DNA from: Ohtaekwangia kribbensis
GTDB taxonomy: Bacteria; Bacteroidota; Bacteroidia; Cytophagales; Cyclobacteriaceae
Assembly (NCBI RefSeq): GCF_042676245.1
Contig: NZ_JBHTKA010000013.1
Span: 62,001-126,000, forward strand
Length of the DNA: 64,000 nt
Direction of reading: 5' to 3'
Of this stretch, positions 53,878 through 62,793 are shown piece by piece. The first letter of the stretch is position 1, and each line of letters begins with the position of its first letter. A program made the position numbers and the translations under genes. The notes below the pieces were generated by a model. It was not told the origin of the DNA and made no database searches. It saw only the letters and a program-made list of their open reading frames with translations.

Positions 53878-56817
53878 ATGATTTTAACTGCTACAAACGT
53901 AGAACGGTATTATTATGTCCTCAAATTAAATATTCTATCAACACTCGGTACATTCACTCACCTGGCAAAAGCCTCGCTCTTTTTCATTGCGCTTTTTGCG
54001 TGTAGTGCAGTTAACGCACAAAACACTAAAACAGTTTCGGGTACTGTAACCGACAATGAAGGTGTTCCGATCCCCGGTGTAACGGTTTCAGCAAAGAAGT
54101 CCGGAGCAGGAGTCAATACAGATGCTCAGGGTAAATTCACGCTCCAGGTTCCTGAAACAGTCACGCATTTAGTATTCTCCATTATCGGGTATGCATCGCA
54201 GGAAGTAGAGGTACCGGCATCCGGAGATATAGCGATAAAACTTCAGGAATCATCCAGTCAGTTAGAGGAGATTGTCATCATCGGGTCACATGCCAGTGGA
54301 AGAACCGTATTGGAAACGCCTGTGCCTGTCGATATCATTGATCTGAAGGAAATATATAAAACCACCCCCCAGATATCCATCAGCCAGATATTGAATTATG
54401 TAGCACCATCGTTCTCATCAAACGCTCAATCTATACAGGATGGTACGGATCACATTGACCCGGCAAGCTTACGCGGAATGGGCGTGGATCAGGTGCTGGT
54501 ATTAATAAACGGTAAGCGCCTGCACCAGACTTCACTGGTAAATTTTCAGGTTGGCCCGGGTCGCGGCCAGGTTGGTACAGACTTGAACCAGATTCCGGTT
54601 TCAGCGATATCTAAAATTGAAATCTTACGCGATGGTGCTGCCGCTCAATACGGCTCGGATGCCATTGCCGGTGTAATCAATATTATATTGAAAGAGTCAA
54701 CGGGTGTGGTTGAAGTTTCTGCTACAACGGGGGCTTACTTCACAGGCGATAAAAGTCTGAAAGAGCAGGATAAAAATTACGATGGCCAGCAATTCCTCAC
54801 TACATTCAACTATGGGATTCCGCTAAATGCCAACGGTGGCTTTATCAACTTCAGTGGTTCGATTGAAGACCGGAAAAGAACGAACCGGGCTTCTGATTAT
54901 GAAGGAACTATATTTAGGGATTACAACGCGACTGATGGTAATGGAAACCTTCTCTATGATATCACACAGTTCTCCACAGACGCAACGGATGATAATGCGT
55001 TAGCCTACTTTCAAGCGAACAATTTAACCGGTGCCGACATTACCGATGCAGAATTGGCAAGAAGAGGAACCACGCGCAGAGATTATACCATGTATGTAGG
55101 CCAGGCACAGCTGAGAGATGCCAAAGGCTATTTCAATGCTGTACTTCCGATTAACGAGAATTTTGAATTCTATTCTTTCGGAGGTATAGGATTTCGTCAG
55201 GGTCGATCTTCCGGGTATTCACGTCTTCCGTCCAATCCTTCGCGATACCTTCCGGAAGTATATAAAGATGGTTTCCTGCCACACATCAATTCGAAGATCG
55301 CTGACAAGACTTTTGCTGTAGGTATACGCGGTACTGCAGGTACATGGAAAGTAGATTTCAGCAATATATATGGATCGAATCAGTTTCTGTTCTTCATCGA
55401 TCAGTCCATTAACTTTTCACAACTGACCGCATCTCAAACCAGCTTCGATGCCGGTGGACATTCCTTTAGCCAGAATACAACAAACTTTGACCTCAGCCGG
55501 AAATTCGATGTGATGGAAGGACTGAACATCGCGTTCGGAGCGGAGCACCGCTATGAAAATTTTAAAATCATTGCAGGTGAAGAAGCATCGTGGCGAAACT
55601 ATGGATTGGATGCCAACAATCAGCCGACCGTATTTCTCAGAACTCCTACCCTTGATGCTAACGGAGATATAGCAGTCGATACACAGATTCGTCCCGGAGG
55701 TTCACAGGTATTTCCCGGTTTTAAATCAAATGTAAATCAGTATCGAAACAGCTATGCGTTCTACGGAGATATAGAGTTGGATGTAACTTCGAAATTCCTG
55801 GTAGGCGGTGCTATACGTTACGAAAACTATAGCGACTTTGGCAGCACTACAAATTTTAAAGCGGTATCCCGTTATAAGCTGAACAACAACTGGACTGCAC
55901 GCGCTGCCTTTAACACGGGCTTCAGGGCACCTTCGCTACACCAGGTATATTTCCAGACTACCACTACGCAGTTGGTGAACGGTACATTATCGGAAGTGGG
56001 TATATTTTCGAACACCAGCAAGCTGGCCCAGATATTAGGTCTTCCTAAATTAAAAGCAGAGCAGTCGAGAGGCTTTACCGGTGGTATCACAGGAACCTTT
56101 CTCGATAATTTCAGTCTGAGCATCGACTACTTCTACATCAAGGTAAAAGACAGAGTTGTATTTACGGATGCTATATCCGGAGACCCTGCAGGAACACCGA
56201 GCCAGCAGCAGATCTATAATTTACTGCTGCAGGCCAATGCTTCTGTAGCACAGTTCTTCGTAAATGCAATAGATACCAAGACACAGGGATTGGATGCGGT
56301 GCTTTCGTATGCAGACCGCCTGGGAAGCGGATCGTTGAAAGTTGATCTGGCGGCTACATTTTCAAAAACAAAACTCGATGGAGATGTAAAAGTGCCGTCC
56401 ACATTTGAAGGAAATGAAAGCTTCTTCTTCCCGAAGAGCAGCAAGACTATATTGGAAAATATATCGCCCGTGCAAAAGCAAAATCTGATTTTGACCTATG
56501 CATTGAACAACTGGAATTTCTTCCTGCGCAATGTACGGTTCGGAAGTGTAGTAGATCCGAATATAGCCGATAATGATGGTAACTATATGAAGTTTGATCC
56601 TAAAATTGTTACCGACCTCTCGGTAAGCTATAGCATTACAAAAGCAATTCAGTTAACAGTCGGTTCCAACAACTTGCTGGATATATACCCAACAAAGGTA
56701 GACAAGAACAAATATCCCGGTGGCTATGATGACGGACGCTTCCGTTATCAAAATGCTGCTTCTCAATTCGGATACAACGGACGTTTTCTTTTTGCCCGTT
56801 TAAATCTGACACTGTAA
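53878..56817 (+). CDS. TonB-dependent receptor, 979 aa
   Basis: An outer-membrane receptor with a long N-terminal signal (cleavage near SAVNAQ, residue 48), a carboxypeptidase-regulatory-like domain (VSGTVTDNEGVPIPGVTVSA), TonB plug (IVIIGSHASGRTVLETPVPV; ISKIEILRDGAAAQYGSDAI with AGVINIILKE) and a barrel ending GRFLFARLNLTL. The plug is of the general TonB-receptor type rather than SusC; large extracellular loops suggest a bulky ligand. It is monocistronic, with a hairpin-rich leader and a strong terminator. Substrate unknown. Confidence 0.92.
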   Translation: MILTATNVERYYYVLKLNILSTLGTFTHLAKASLFFIALFACSAVNAQNTKTVSGTVTDNEGVPIPGVTVSAKKSGAGVNTDAQGKFTLQVPETVTHLVFSIIGYASQEVEVPASGDIAIKLQESSSQLEEIVIIGSHASGRTVLETPVPVDIIDLKEIYKTTPQISISQILNYVAPSFSSNAQSIQDGTDHIDPASLRGMGVDQVLVLINGKRLHQTSLVNFQVGPGRGQVGTDLNQIPVSAISKIEILRDGAAAQYGSDAIAGVINIILKESTGVVEVSATTGAYFTGDKSLKEQDKNYDGQQFLTTFNYGIPLNANGGFINFSGSIEDRKRTNRASDYEGTIFRDYNATDGNGNLLYDITQFSTDATDDNALAYFQANNLTGADITDAELARRGTTRRDYTMYVGQAQLRDAKGYFNAVLPINENFEFYSFGGIGFRQGRSSGYSRLPSNPSRYLPEVYKDGFLPHINSKIADKTFAVGIRGTAGTWKVDFSNIYGSNQFLFFIDQSINFSQLTASQTSFDAGGHSFSQNTTNFDLSRKFDVMEGLNIAFGAEHRYENFKIIAGEEASWRNYGLDANNQPTVFLRTPTLDANGDIAVDTQIRPGGSQVFPGFKSNVNQYRNSYAFYGDIELDVTSKFLVGGAIRYENYSDFGSTTNFKAVSRYKLNNNWTARAAFNTGFRAPSLHQVYFQTTTTQLVNGTLSEVGIFSNTSKLAQILGLPKLKAEQSRGFTGGITGTFLDNFSLSIDYFYIKVKDRVVFTDAISGDPAGTPSQQQIYNLLLQANASVAQFFVNAIDTKTQGLDAVLSYADRLGSGSLKVDLAATFSKTKLDGDVKVPSTFEGNESFFFPKSSKTILENISPVQKQNLILTYALNNWNFFLRNVRFGSVVDPNIADNDGNYMKFDPKIVTDLSVSYSITKAIQLTVGSNNLLDIYPTKVDKNKYPGGYDDGRFRYQNAASQFGYNGRFLFARLNLTL

Positions 56818-56844
56818 ACGAGTTTCCGGTTATTACTATATAAA

Positions 56845-56876
56845 AGAGGCTGTCTCAAAAAATTGAGACAGCCTCT
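56845..56876 (+). terminator. Intrinsic terminator of the TonB receptor gene
   Basis: A 14-bp perfect stem (AGAGGCTGTCTCAA at 56845-56858, complement at 56863-56876) with an AAAA loop, followed by GATTTTTAT, 28 bases after the stop. Confidence 0.88.
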
Positions 56877-57609
56877 GATTTTTATCCGCACCCGCAACCC
56901 CATCATCATAACATTCCGATAGAATTCAGTAAACATTGTCCGGTCTCTTGAAATGCAGTGGTCGTGAAATTCAGTCGAAGCTTCTTTTTTCATTTTCTGG
57001 CAGGTTTGTTCTTACTAACTCGTGCACTCGCGGGCGAAGTATTTTTTTCACCGGGGCCTCTACCCGGAGGCACTCAACCACCTGCAACAAGCGGAGACTA
57101 TATATGGGCTTTCTTCACAAACAGACTTTGCATCATGTAGCCACGACTTACATCAACAATTTCTATAATCCAAGCAACCTGAAATCAGTATAGCAACGAG
57201 AGAGACTTATCCAACCTATATAATCAGCGACTGACACATTGGATGTATACTAATATCGAGAACAGTCAATATGGATATCGTACCTGCAAACAATCGATCC
57301 TACACGGCAGGTGATTTTTAAGTCAGAGACAATCATTGCTTTGTGTTCTGCTTTCATTTTCTCATGATCAGCGGCAAGCCACGCAAAAAACCACGGCACC
57401 GCCCCAGGCAATAGCAAAATAGTTGAAGATCGTATCTCAGTATACTTCAGACAGACCTTTTTACATCGAAAGAGGTCTATTTTTTTGTTGATACACAGCG
57501 GCATATGCTAAATTGGATTGTGTCTAAGGATAGCACGGAAACAACGCCACCTCTATACGCGCGACAACTTCATACCTATAAAACAAACCTTCCGGGGCGC
57601 ACAATAGTA
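56877..57609. other. Gene-poor stretch with doubtful frames
   Basis: About 730 bases. A plus-strand frame from 56958 gives a signal-like text (FHFLAGLFLLTRALAG) but ends after 60 codons. A minus-strand frame at 57250-57504 contains a protein-like PWFFAWLAADHEKMKAEHKA but has an odd start. The plus-strand terminator at 57453 closes something that I cannot identify. This may be the ruin of one or two small genes. Confidence 0.4.
57453..57487 (+). terminator. Intrinsic terminator without a clear gene
   Basis: AGACCTTTT (from 57453) pairs with AAAGAGGTCT (to 57478) and is followed by ATTTTTTTG. It points away from the degraded plus-strand frames at 56936-57193. Confidence 0.6.
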
Positions 57610-57978
57610 TTATCGGTTGCCTTCCTGAACCGTGGATTTAATAACAAATGCCGTCAGTTCCACCATCTTACCCTCGCGAAATCGCCATACATCGCAGTAT
57701 GCGTAATGAGCATCTCTCCCGTCTTCGTCCTTCACGGTTATGCTGCCGAGTGCTGTAACGAAATCATCCTCAGCGATTAAGTTCGTGACCTTGAACCTGG
57801 GCGGTGCCTTATAGGTCTCTGCTATCCACAGACGAACGGCTTCTTTCCCGCGCAAGGTCTTGTCGCCTACAAATGTCCATACCGTATCGTCCGTGCAAAA
57901 CAAGAGAAACCCTTCATAATCACCTGCCGTAATGACTGCGTTAGCCTTCGTCAATATTTCTTTATTAGTCTCTGGCAT
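57610..57978 (-). CDS. NTF2-like/SnoaL-type protein
   Basis: About 122 residues from the ATG at 57978 (MPETNKEILTKANA); the ATG at 57999 adds seven. It has the SnoaL-like pattern: helix LTKANAVITAGDYEGFLLFC, TDDTVWTFVGDKTLRGKEAV, then strands FKVTNLIAEDDFVTALGSIT and HYAYCDVWRFREGKMVELTA. It is cytosolic and could be an isomerase, hydratase or ligand binder. Monocistronic. Confidence 0.87.
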   Translation of the reverse strand: MPETNKEILTKANAVITAGDYEGFLLFCTDDTVWTFVGDKTLRGKEAVRLWIAETYKAPPRFKVTNLIAEDDFVTALGSITVKDEDGRDAHYAYCDVWRFREGKMVELTAFVIKSTVQEGNR

Positions 57979-58296
57979 CGAAAAATCTTTATGTTTCAAA
58001 TTGCGTATAAGGTGAAACCATTTACGCTGATATTAAATTATGTTGAATTCCGTATGAAGATTAATCACCTAAAACTATACCATGCGTCTGGGCTCCCCAA
58101 TCTGTTGACCTATAGTGCATTCTTTTTGATTGAGACTTCTGAGCAACATCAATATATATAGATTGAAAGCTGTCGGATGATGCATTAAAAATCATTTCCG
58201 GAATTTATATTTGCCGGAACCGCTGCCGAGAATATAGACAATGATGTTCTTATATTTGAAGTTGTAAGCAATACATTAAACAACCCAAATGCACAT

Positions 58297-59235
58297 ATGA
58301 GTTTACCGTTTATTGAAATCATAGAAGCCACCACTCCCGATCCGAATCTTTTAATGTGGAAATTTACTGACGAAGACAAAGAAATTAAAAACGGTGCAAA
58401 GCTCACAGTACGAGAATCTCAGGTAGCTGTTTTTCTTAATGAAGGTCAGCTTGCAGATATTTTTCAGCCGGGACTTCATACACTAAGCACTGAAAACATT
58501 CCCGTTATAAGTCGCCTGAAAGGTTGGAAGTATGGATTCAATAGTCCGTTTAAAGCCGATGTATATTTTGTAAATACCCGACAGTTTGTAAATAACAAAT
58601 GGGGAACACCTGCACCGATCATGATGAGAGACCCGGAGTTTGGTCAGGTGAGAGTTCGTGCCTTCGGTACGTTCGATATTCAAATCAAAGACCTTGCTGT
58701 GTTCTTTCGTCAATATGCCGGATCGTACCAGACCTTTACTATTTTCGAATTACAACATGAACTGCGGGATTTCATTGCACCCAAATTCGGAGAAGTCTTA
58801 GCACAGCAAAATATATCGGTAAAAGATATAGCAGGTAACGTTACTGAACTCGGCAAGAAAATAGAACCATTCCTGAAACCCTATTTCTCGCAATTTGGAA
58901 TCGAGCTGATTTCGTTTACCATTACAAGTGTAACACTACCGGATGAAGTCTCTGCACACTATGACAAGATAACCAATATGAACATGGTAACTGACATGGA
59001 CAAGTTTACCAAGTTCAATACTGCGCAGGCCATAGGTGAAAAAGGAACCGCTTTAAATGAAGCTACTACGAATGCTATAGCTATGGGAATGATGATGAAC
59101 CAGGTGAAGCAAGTCAATCAACCACAGGACGACATAACCTCGAAGTTACAAAAACTGAAAACACTTTTTGAATCCGGCCTGATAGACGAAGCAGAGTATA
59201 AAGCAAAAAAAGCAGACCTGATCGATAAACTATAA
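58297..59235 (+). CDS. SPFH (band 7) protein with C-terminal SHOCT domain
   Basis: A 312-residue soluble SPFH-domain protein of the YdjI-like group: SPFH core about 25-240 (GAKLTVRESQVAVFLNEGQL, FNSPFKADVYFVNTRQFV, RVRAFGTFDIQIKDLAVFFR) and a SHOCT motif at the end (KLQKLKTLFESGLIDEAEYK). No membrane helix is present, so membrane contact must be peripheral or through partners. In Bacillus subtilis a YdjI SPFH protein acts with the zinc-ribbon protein YdjG and PspA at damaged membranes; a zinc-ribbon gene follows here by seven bases. First gene of a four-gene operon. Confidence 0.9.
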   Translation: MSLPFIEIIEATTPDPNLLMWKFTDEDKEIKNGAKLTVRESQVAVFLNEGQLADIFQPGLHTLSTENIPVISRLKGWKYGFNSPFKADVYFVNTRQFVNNKWGTPAPIMMRDPEFGQVRVRAFGTFDIQIKDLAVFFRQYAGSYQTFTIFELQHELRDFIAPKFGEVLAQQNISVKDIAGNVTELGKKIEPFLKPYFSQFGIELISFTITSVTLPDEVSAHYDKITNMNMVTDMDKFTKFNTAQAIGEKGTALNEATTNAIAMGMMMNQVKQVNQPQDDITSKLQKLKTLFESGLIDEAEYKAKKADLIDKL

Positions 59236-59242
59236 AATCGAA

Positions 59243-59494
59243 ATGAGCGAAAATAAAAAAACTCTTTCGCTGCTGGAACGAATGAAACAAAAGGCAGTGG
59301 AGCAAAAATCGTATGGAGGAGAATATATTGAAGAACCTGCAAAAGTTAATGCAAGAACCTGTCCTAACTGCGGAGCCGGAAGAGCGGAACAGGATGGATT
59401 AACACATTGTGCTTACTGCAGCTTTGAATTTCTTTCGGTGAAACTTACCGATGGCATCAACATCAAAAAAGACGATAACTCTCAAAATATTTAA
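59243..59494 (+). CDS. Small zinc-ribbon protein
   Basis: An 83-residue protein with a four-cysteine ribbon, CPNC (Cys40, Cys43) and CAYC (Cys56, Cys59), after a basic helix (LLERMKQKAVEQKSYGGEYI). It starts seven bases after the SPFH stop and ends three bases before the next start, so it is firmly within the operon. Probably an adaptor between the SPFH scaffold and the coiled-coil protein. No known symbol. Confidence 0.82.
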   Translation: MSENKKTLSLLERMKQKAVEQKSYGGEYIEEPAKVNARTCPNCGAGRAEQDGLTHCAYCSFEFLSVKLTDGINIKKDDNSQNI

Positions 59495-59497
59495 ACC

Positions 59498-60424
59498 GTG
59501 TCAGGACTTTTTAAGAACGCATCTGAAGACAGTCGAATAATTGTTGTAAGAAAAGAAATGAATGAAACCAAGGAACGCTTCTTTTCATTCATTGGCAAAC
59601 TGGAAGACAAACTAAGAGAATTTACCGCTGCATCTATACCTGAATTGTCGGAACTAAATAATACAGACACCGATCAATTCAAGCGGGGCTATCACCGAAT
59701 GAAGTCTGCGGTGCTTGGACAATTGGACAGCATTCAAAAAAAAGCACTGGATGTCAAGGAAGAAAAAATTGCCGGCTTCCCCTACTCAAGTAACGATCAC
59801 GAAATTTCAAGAGTATACCACGAATTCAGAAACGAATGTTACGATCGTTTTTTTCAATTCGAAGCGCTATATGCCCAATGCCGCCAGGACGTAGAAGATA
59901 CTTACGCGGAAGACTTTGAAGCGCAGTATCAAAAAATTCTGGATGAACATGAAGCGATCAAAGACAAGTTCCGGTGCAAGCAATGTGGAAGCCCTATAAC
60001 TATTGATAAACTATATTTCACAACGACCTATATTACTTGTCCGGCCTGCCAGACTCGCAACACATTTGAACCGAGTACACAAGCGAAGATGCTGGAACAT
60101 ATCGGACGAAGTTTAGCAGAACAAAGAACAAGTCATTTACTAAAAGAACATGATGAGATTCCAAAAAAAACTCAAGCGCTATACTTGCAACGACATGACC
60201 TCGAATTGAGTCTCATCCATGAAAATGACAAGAATATCATTGAACAGAAAAAAGCCGAGATACAGGCAATCGAAAAACAGCAGCAGGAACTTGAAAGTAT
60301 ACGCCCCGCTCTGTACCAAAATTACCTGCGGGCCATGTTTGATGAATGGAACAAGATTAATCCGGCATTGGCTGACGAGCACGAAAAATTTTACATCCGA
60401 TTACTAAACGACTATCAGAAATAA
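59498..60424 (+). CDS. Coiled-coil zinc-ribbon protein
   Basis: A 308-residue protein beginning at GTG, three bases after the preceding stop. Long helices surround a central ribbon with CKQC (Cys160, Cys163) and CPAC (Cys181, Cys184). The C-terminal coiled coil (about 225-265, ENDKNIIEQKKAEIQAIEKQ) is followed by a helical end block. No membrane segment. It resembles the zinc-ribbon partners of SPFH proteins in layout, not recognisably in sequence. Function inferred from the operon only. Confidence 0.82.
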   Translation: MSGLFKNASEDSRIIVVRKEMNETKERFFSFIGKLEDKLREFTAASIPELSELNNTDTDQFKRGYHRMKSAVLGQLDSIQKKALDVKEEKIAGFPYSSNDHEISRVYHEFRNECYDRFFQFEALYAQCRQDVEDTYAEDFEAQYQKILDEHEAIKDKFRCKQCGSPITIDKLYFTTTYITCPACQTRNTFEPSTQAKMLEHIGRSLAEQRTSHLLKEHDEIPKKTQALYLQRHDLELSLIHENDKNIIEQKKAEIQAIEKQQQELESIRPALYQNYLRAMFDEWNKINPALADEHEKFYIRLLNDYQK

Positions 60425-60438
60425 ATCAAATTCAAATT

Positions 60439-61014
60439 ATGAGCAATCCGCTATTAGAACCTATTCACGGAATATCGTTGTACGACTACGCAGCAGTATC
60501 TGCAAAAATGGCTTCAGGTATAGATCCAAAAGAAATTTACAAAGCATTGGGAATCGAACCTGCTGTATTTGAAGAGGCTTCTGCGTTGTGGGTAACCCGA
60601 ATGCAGGAAGACAGTACGTTTGAGGTAACTATACTCTTCGGGCAATACTTTTCAGAAGCAGATAAACATCCGAAGCTAAACGGACTTCAGGCTGAAATAA
60701 GTGAAGAAGGAAAAGCCAATCTCGAAAAACTTAAAACCGATCGTTACTTCTACGAAGAGTTGAACGGAGCCCGACAAGCCGCTTACGAGTATGGCTATGA
60801 TGGAGCGCAGTGGATACAGGACAACTTTGGAATTTCGCTAGGTGATTTTCAGGCTATAGCTATGAAATGGTCGGAAGTACAAGCTGCAGAAATACATACA
60901 AATACTGACAACATTCACCATTTCGTTGACTACCAGCAAAAGAAACAAGCTGAGTATGCAGCAAAATTTGCATCTGAACAAGGCGGCAATATCGCTGATG
61001 ATGTTGAATTCTGA
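60439..61014 (+). CDS. DUF6620-type protein
   Basis: A 191-residue helical cytosolic protein matching, from memory, the DUF6620 family: NPLLEPIHGISLYDYAAVSA, then KMASGIDPKEIYKALGIE and VFEEASALWVTRMQED. The rest is helical, including YFYEELNGARQAAYEYGYDG and FGISLGDFQAIAMKWSEVQA, which may be a repeated bundle. Last gene of the SPFH operon, 14 bases after the previous stop and 30 bases before a terminator. Function unknown. Confidence 0.8.
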   Translation: MSNPLLEPIHGISLYDYAAVSAKMASGIDPKEIYKALGIEPAVFEEASALWVTRMQEDSTFEVTILFGQYFSEADKHPKLNGLQAEISEEGKANLEKLKTDRYFYEELNGARQAAYEYGYDGAQWIQDNFGISLGDFQAIAMKWSEVQAAEIHTNTDNIHHFVDYQQKKQAEYAAKFASEQGGNIADDVEF

Positions 61015-61044
61015 TATACTATAAATAAATCGCAATAATTGAAA

Positions 61045-61071
61045 AGCCTGAAGTCGCAATGACTTCAGGCT
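61045..61071 (+). terminator. Intrinsic terminator of the SPFH operon
   Basis: AGCCTGAAGTC (61045-61055) and GACTTCAGGCT (61061-61071) form a perfect 11-bp stem with loop GCAAT, followed by a weakly T-rich tail. Confidence 0.82.
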
Positions 61072-61129
61072 ATATATTTCAAAAATTTTTTGACGTATTA
61101 TAATTTACTTTTGCCTAAAAAAAATCGGA

Positions 61130-61471
61130 ATGAAAGAGCAACTCACAACTTTATTAAAGAAGTTAAAAGAAGATTCACTCCCGTTTAAAGACGTGATTGA
61201 ATTTATAGAAACTTACTATCAACATCAGCCAACGGCCTTTAAAAATGGAGACCTGCGTAATGAGGCAACCCAAAACCAAGGGAGTGCAAAGGTTTTTACT
61301 TTCGCGCAGCTAAATAAGCTAAGCAAAGAGGATACGTTAAATTTATTTGCAGAGCACTATAGATCGGTATTAAAAAACCCTGATGGAACCGATCACCAAA
61401 ATATCAGGCAGTTTATGATCCATGGCTGGCCGGGGATAATTTTTGAAGGACAAGCTCTGCTTGCCAGGTAA
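61130..61471 (+). CDS. HopJ family protein
   Basis: A 113-residue protein of the HopJ type III effector family, named after a Pseudomonas effector but widespread in bacteria without type III secretion. Family text: FKDVIEFIETYYQHQPTAFK, NGDLRNEATQNQGSAKVFTF, LFAEHYRSVLKNPDGTDHQN, IRQFMIHGWPGIIFEGQAL. Length is typical. Function unknown. It follows the SPFH operon terminator by 60 bases and so probably has its own promoter. Confidence 0.9.
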   Translation: MKEQLTTLLKKLKEDSLPFKDVIEFIETYYQHQPTAFKNGDLRNEATQNQGSAKVFTFAQLNKLSKEDTLNLFAEHYRSVLKNPDGTDHQNIRQFMIHGWPGIIFEGQALLAR

Positions 61472-61661
61472 TCCCCGGATTAGTCCATGCGTTTGCCATG
61501 GTAATAACCGGCACATCGGAAACGTTTTTTATACAGTCTGGTAACTGCCGCATTTCACCCTGATAGGGTACACTCAGCAGTCCCTGGTCGGGTATATCTG
61601 TATTCTCGATGAACGCAACGACATTCTCTGATTCGAAATGATATAATTGTCAATGGTAATG

Positions 61662-62792
61662 TTATTCCTGTTTATTCTTTAACAGTCCCATCAACTCAAA
61701 AGCACCTCGCGTTACAATCACGATGTCTTCATCCTCAGGCTCTGATAGATCTATAGGTATGAGACTGCCGGAACTGTTTCCTGTTCTGACGGGTACCGCC
61801 CGGAACACATTACTTCCCGATGAAACAAAGATGTAATTCTTTCCTTCGTAATTGGCAATAGCCTCCATCGGTACAACATTCTCTGTATCCGATGCTGTTT
61901 CAATACGGGCCGTTACAAACATTCCCGGAAGCAATGATTGATGTTCACGGTTCATATCACAATGTACCTGCACGGTGCGGTCTGCGCCAATCTCCTTCCC
62001 TACCAGATAAACCGATGCATCATAACAAGTCGTGTCATTGGCCAAGTGGAAAGTAACTTTTTGTCCGGTCGAAATTTTGTGAATGTCTTTTTCATATACC
62101 TGAAGCTCCACATGTATATGTTGCAGGCTTACTATTTTAAACAGCACATCGGTAGCTGTTACAAACTGGCCGGTGCTGACATTTACCGTTGTAACAAAAC
62201 CGTTAACAGGTGAACGCAAAGCAATTGTAGAACTGATTTTCCCATTCTGAAGCGATGCCGTTGAAATATGAATCATCGCCAGCTTCGCTTCCAGTCCATT
62301 CACGATCGCCTTCATACTTCCGTATTGAGCCTTGGATTGCTGCAATGACTTCTGTGCGTTCACATTTTCCCGGGCCAACTCAACCTGGCGCTCATATTCC
62401 TTTTCGAGAAATTCAAGTTTACTAACGTTATCCAGATAATCCTGCTGCAGCTGTATATATTCCTGATTTTGAAGAACAGCCAATACATCGCCCTTTTTTA
62501 CCGGCATACCCGGAAGTATATATATAGCATTAACAAAGCCGCCCCATGGCGGTGAGATTATCGTTACATTCTGAGGGGGCACATCCAGTTTCCCGTTAAC
62601 CGTGATACTCCCGGCTACAGGTCTCCGCTCCATCTTGCCGAGTACAATGTTGGAAGCTTTATACTGGACCGAAGTAAGTTTCACAACATTGCCTTGCAAT
62701 GAATCTACAGAAGTATATTGTTCTGACGGTGGCTTGCTTGTGCAGGCAGTCAGAAGTGAAACAGCAAATATGAATAAGACTATATTTTTCAT
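61662..62792 (-). CDS. RND efflux adaptor (membrane fusion protein)
   Basis: A 376-residue periplasmic adaptor, lipoprotein (lipobox LLTAC, Cys17). Blocks are VTIISPPWGGFVNAIYILPG (lipoyl half), a coiled-coil hairpin (about 118-165, LDNVSKLEFLEKEYERQVEL), SSTIALRSPVNGFVTTVNVS (second lipoyl half), beta-barrel (HVELQVYEKDIHKISTGQKV) and a membrane-proximal domain. It resembles CusB/CzcB adaptors of heavy-metal efflux. No His-rich extension is present, so the metal is not shown. Starts one base after the TolC-like stop. Confidence 0.9.
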   Translation of the reverse strand: MKNIVLFIFAVSLLTACTSKPPSEQYTSVDSLQGNVVKLTSVQYKASNIVLGKMERRPVAGSITVNGKLDVPPQNVTIISPPWGGFVNAIYILPGMPVKKGDVLAVLQNQEYIQLQQDYLDNVSKLEFLEKEYERQVELARENVNAQKSLQQSKAQYGSMKAIVNGLEAKLAMIHISTASLQNGKISSTIALRSPVNGFVTTVNVSTGQFVTATDVLFKIVSLQHIHVELQVYEKDIHKISTGQKVTFHLANDTTCYDASVYLVGKEIGADRTVQVHCDMNREHQSLLPGMFVTARIETASDTENVVPMEAIANYEGKNYIFVSSGSNVFRAVPVRTGNSSGSLIPIDLSEPEDEDIVIVTRGAFELMGLLKNKQE

Positions 62793-62793
62793 G

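Noticed and set aside
57505..57780. 91-codon plus-strand ORF
   Set aside because: It lies antisense to the well-supported NTF2-like gene at 57610-57978.
61130..61471. Evidence for a type III secretion system
   Set aside because: The HopJ name is historical; the family occurs in many bacteria without type III secretion and no secretion gene is linked.
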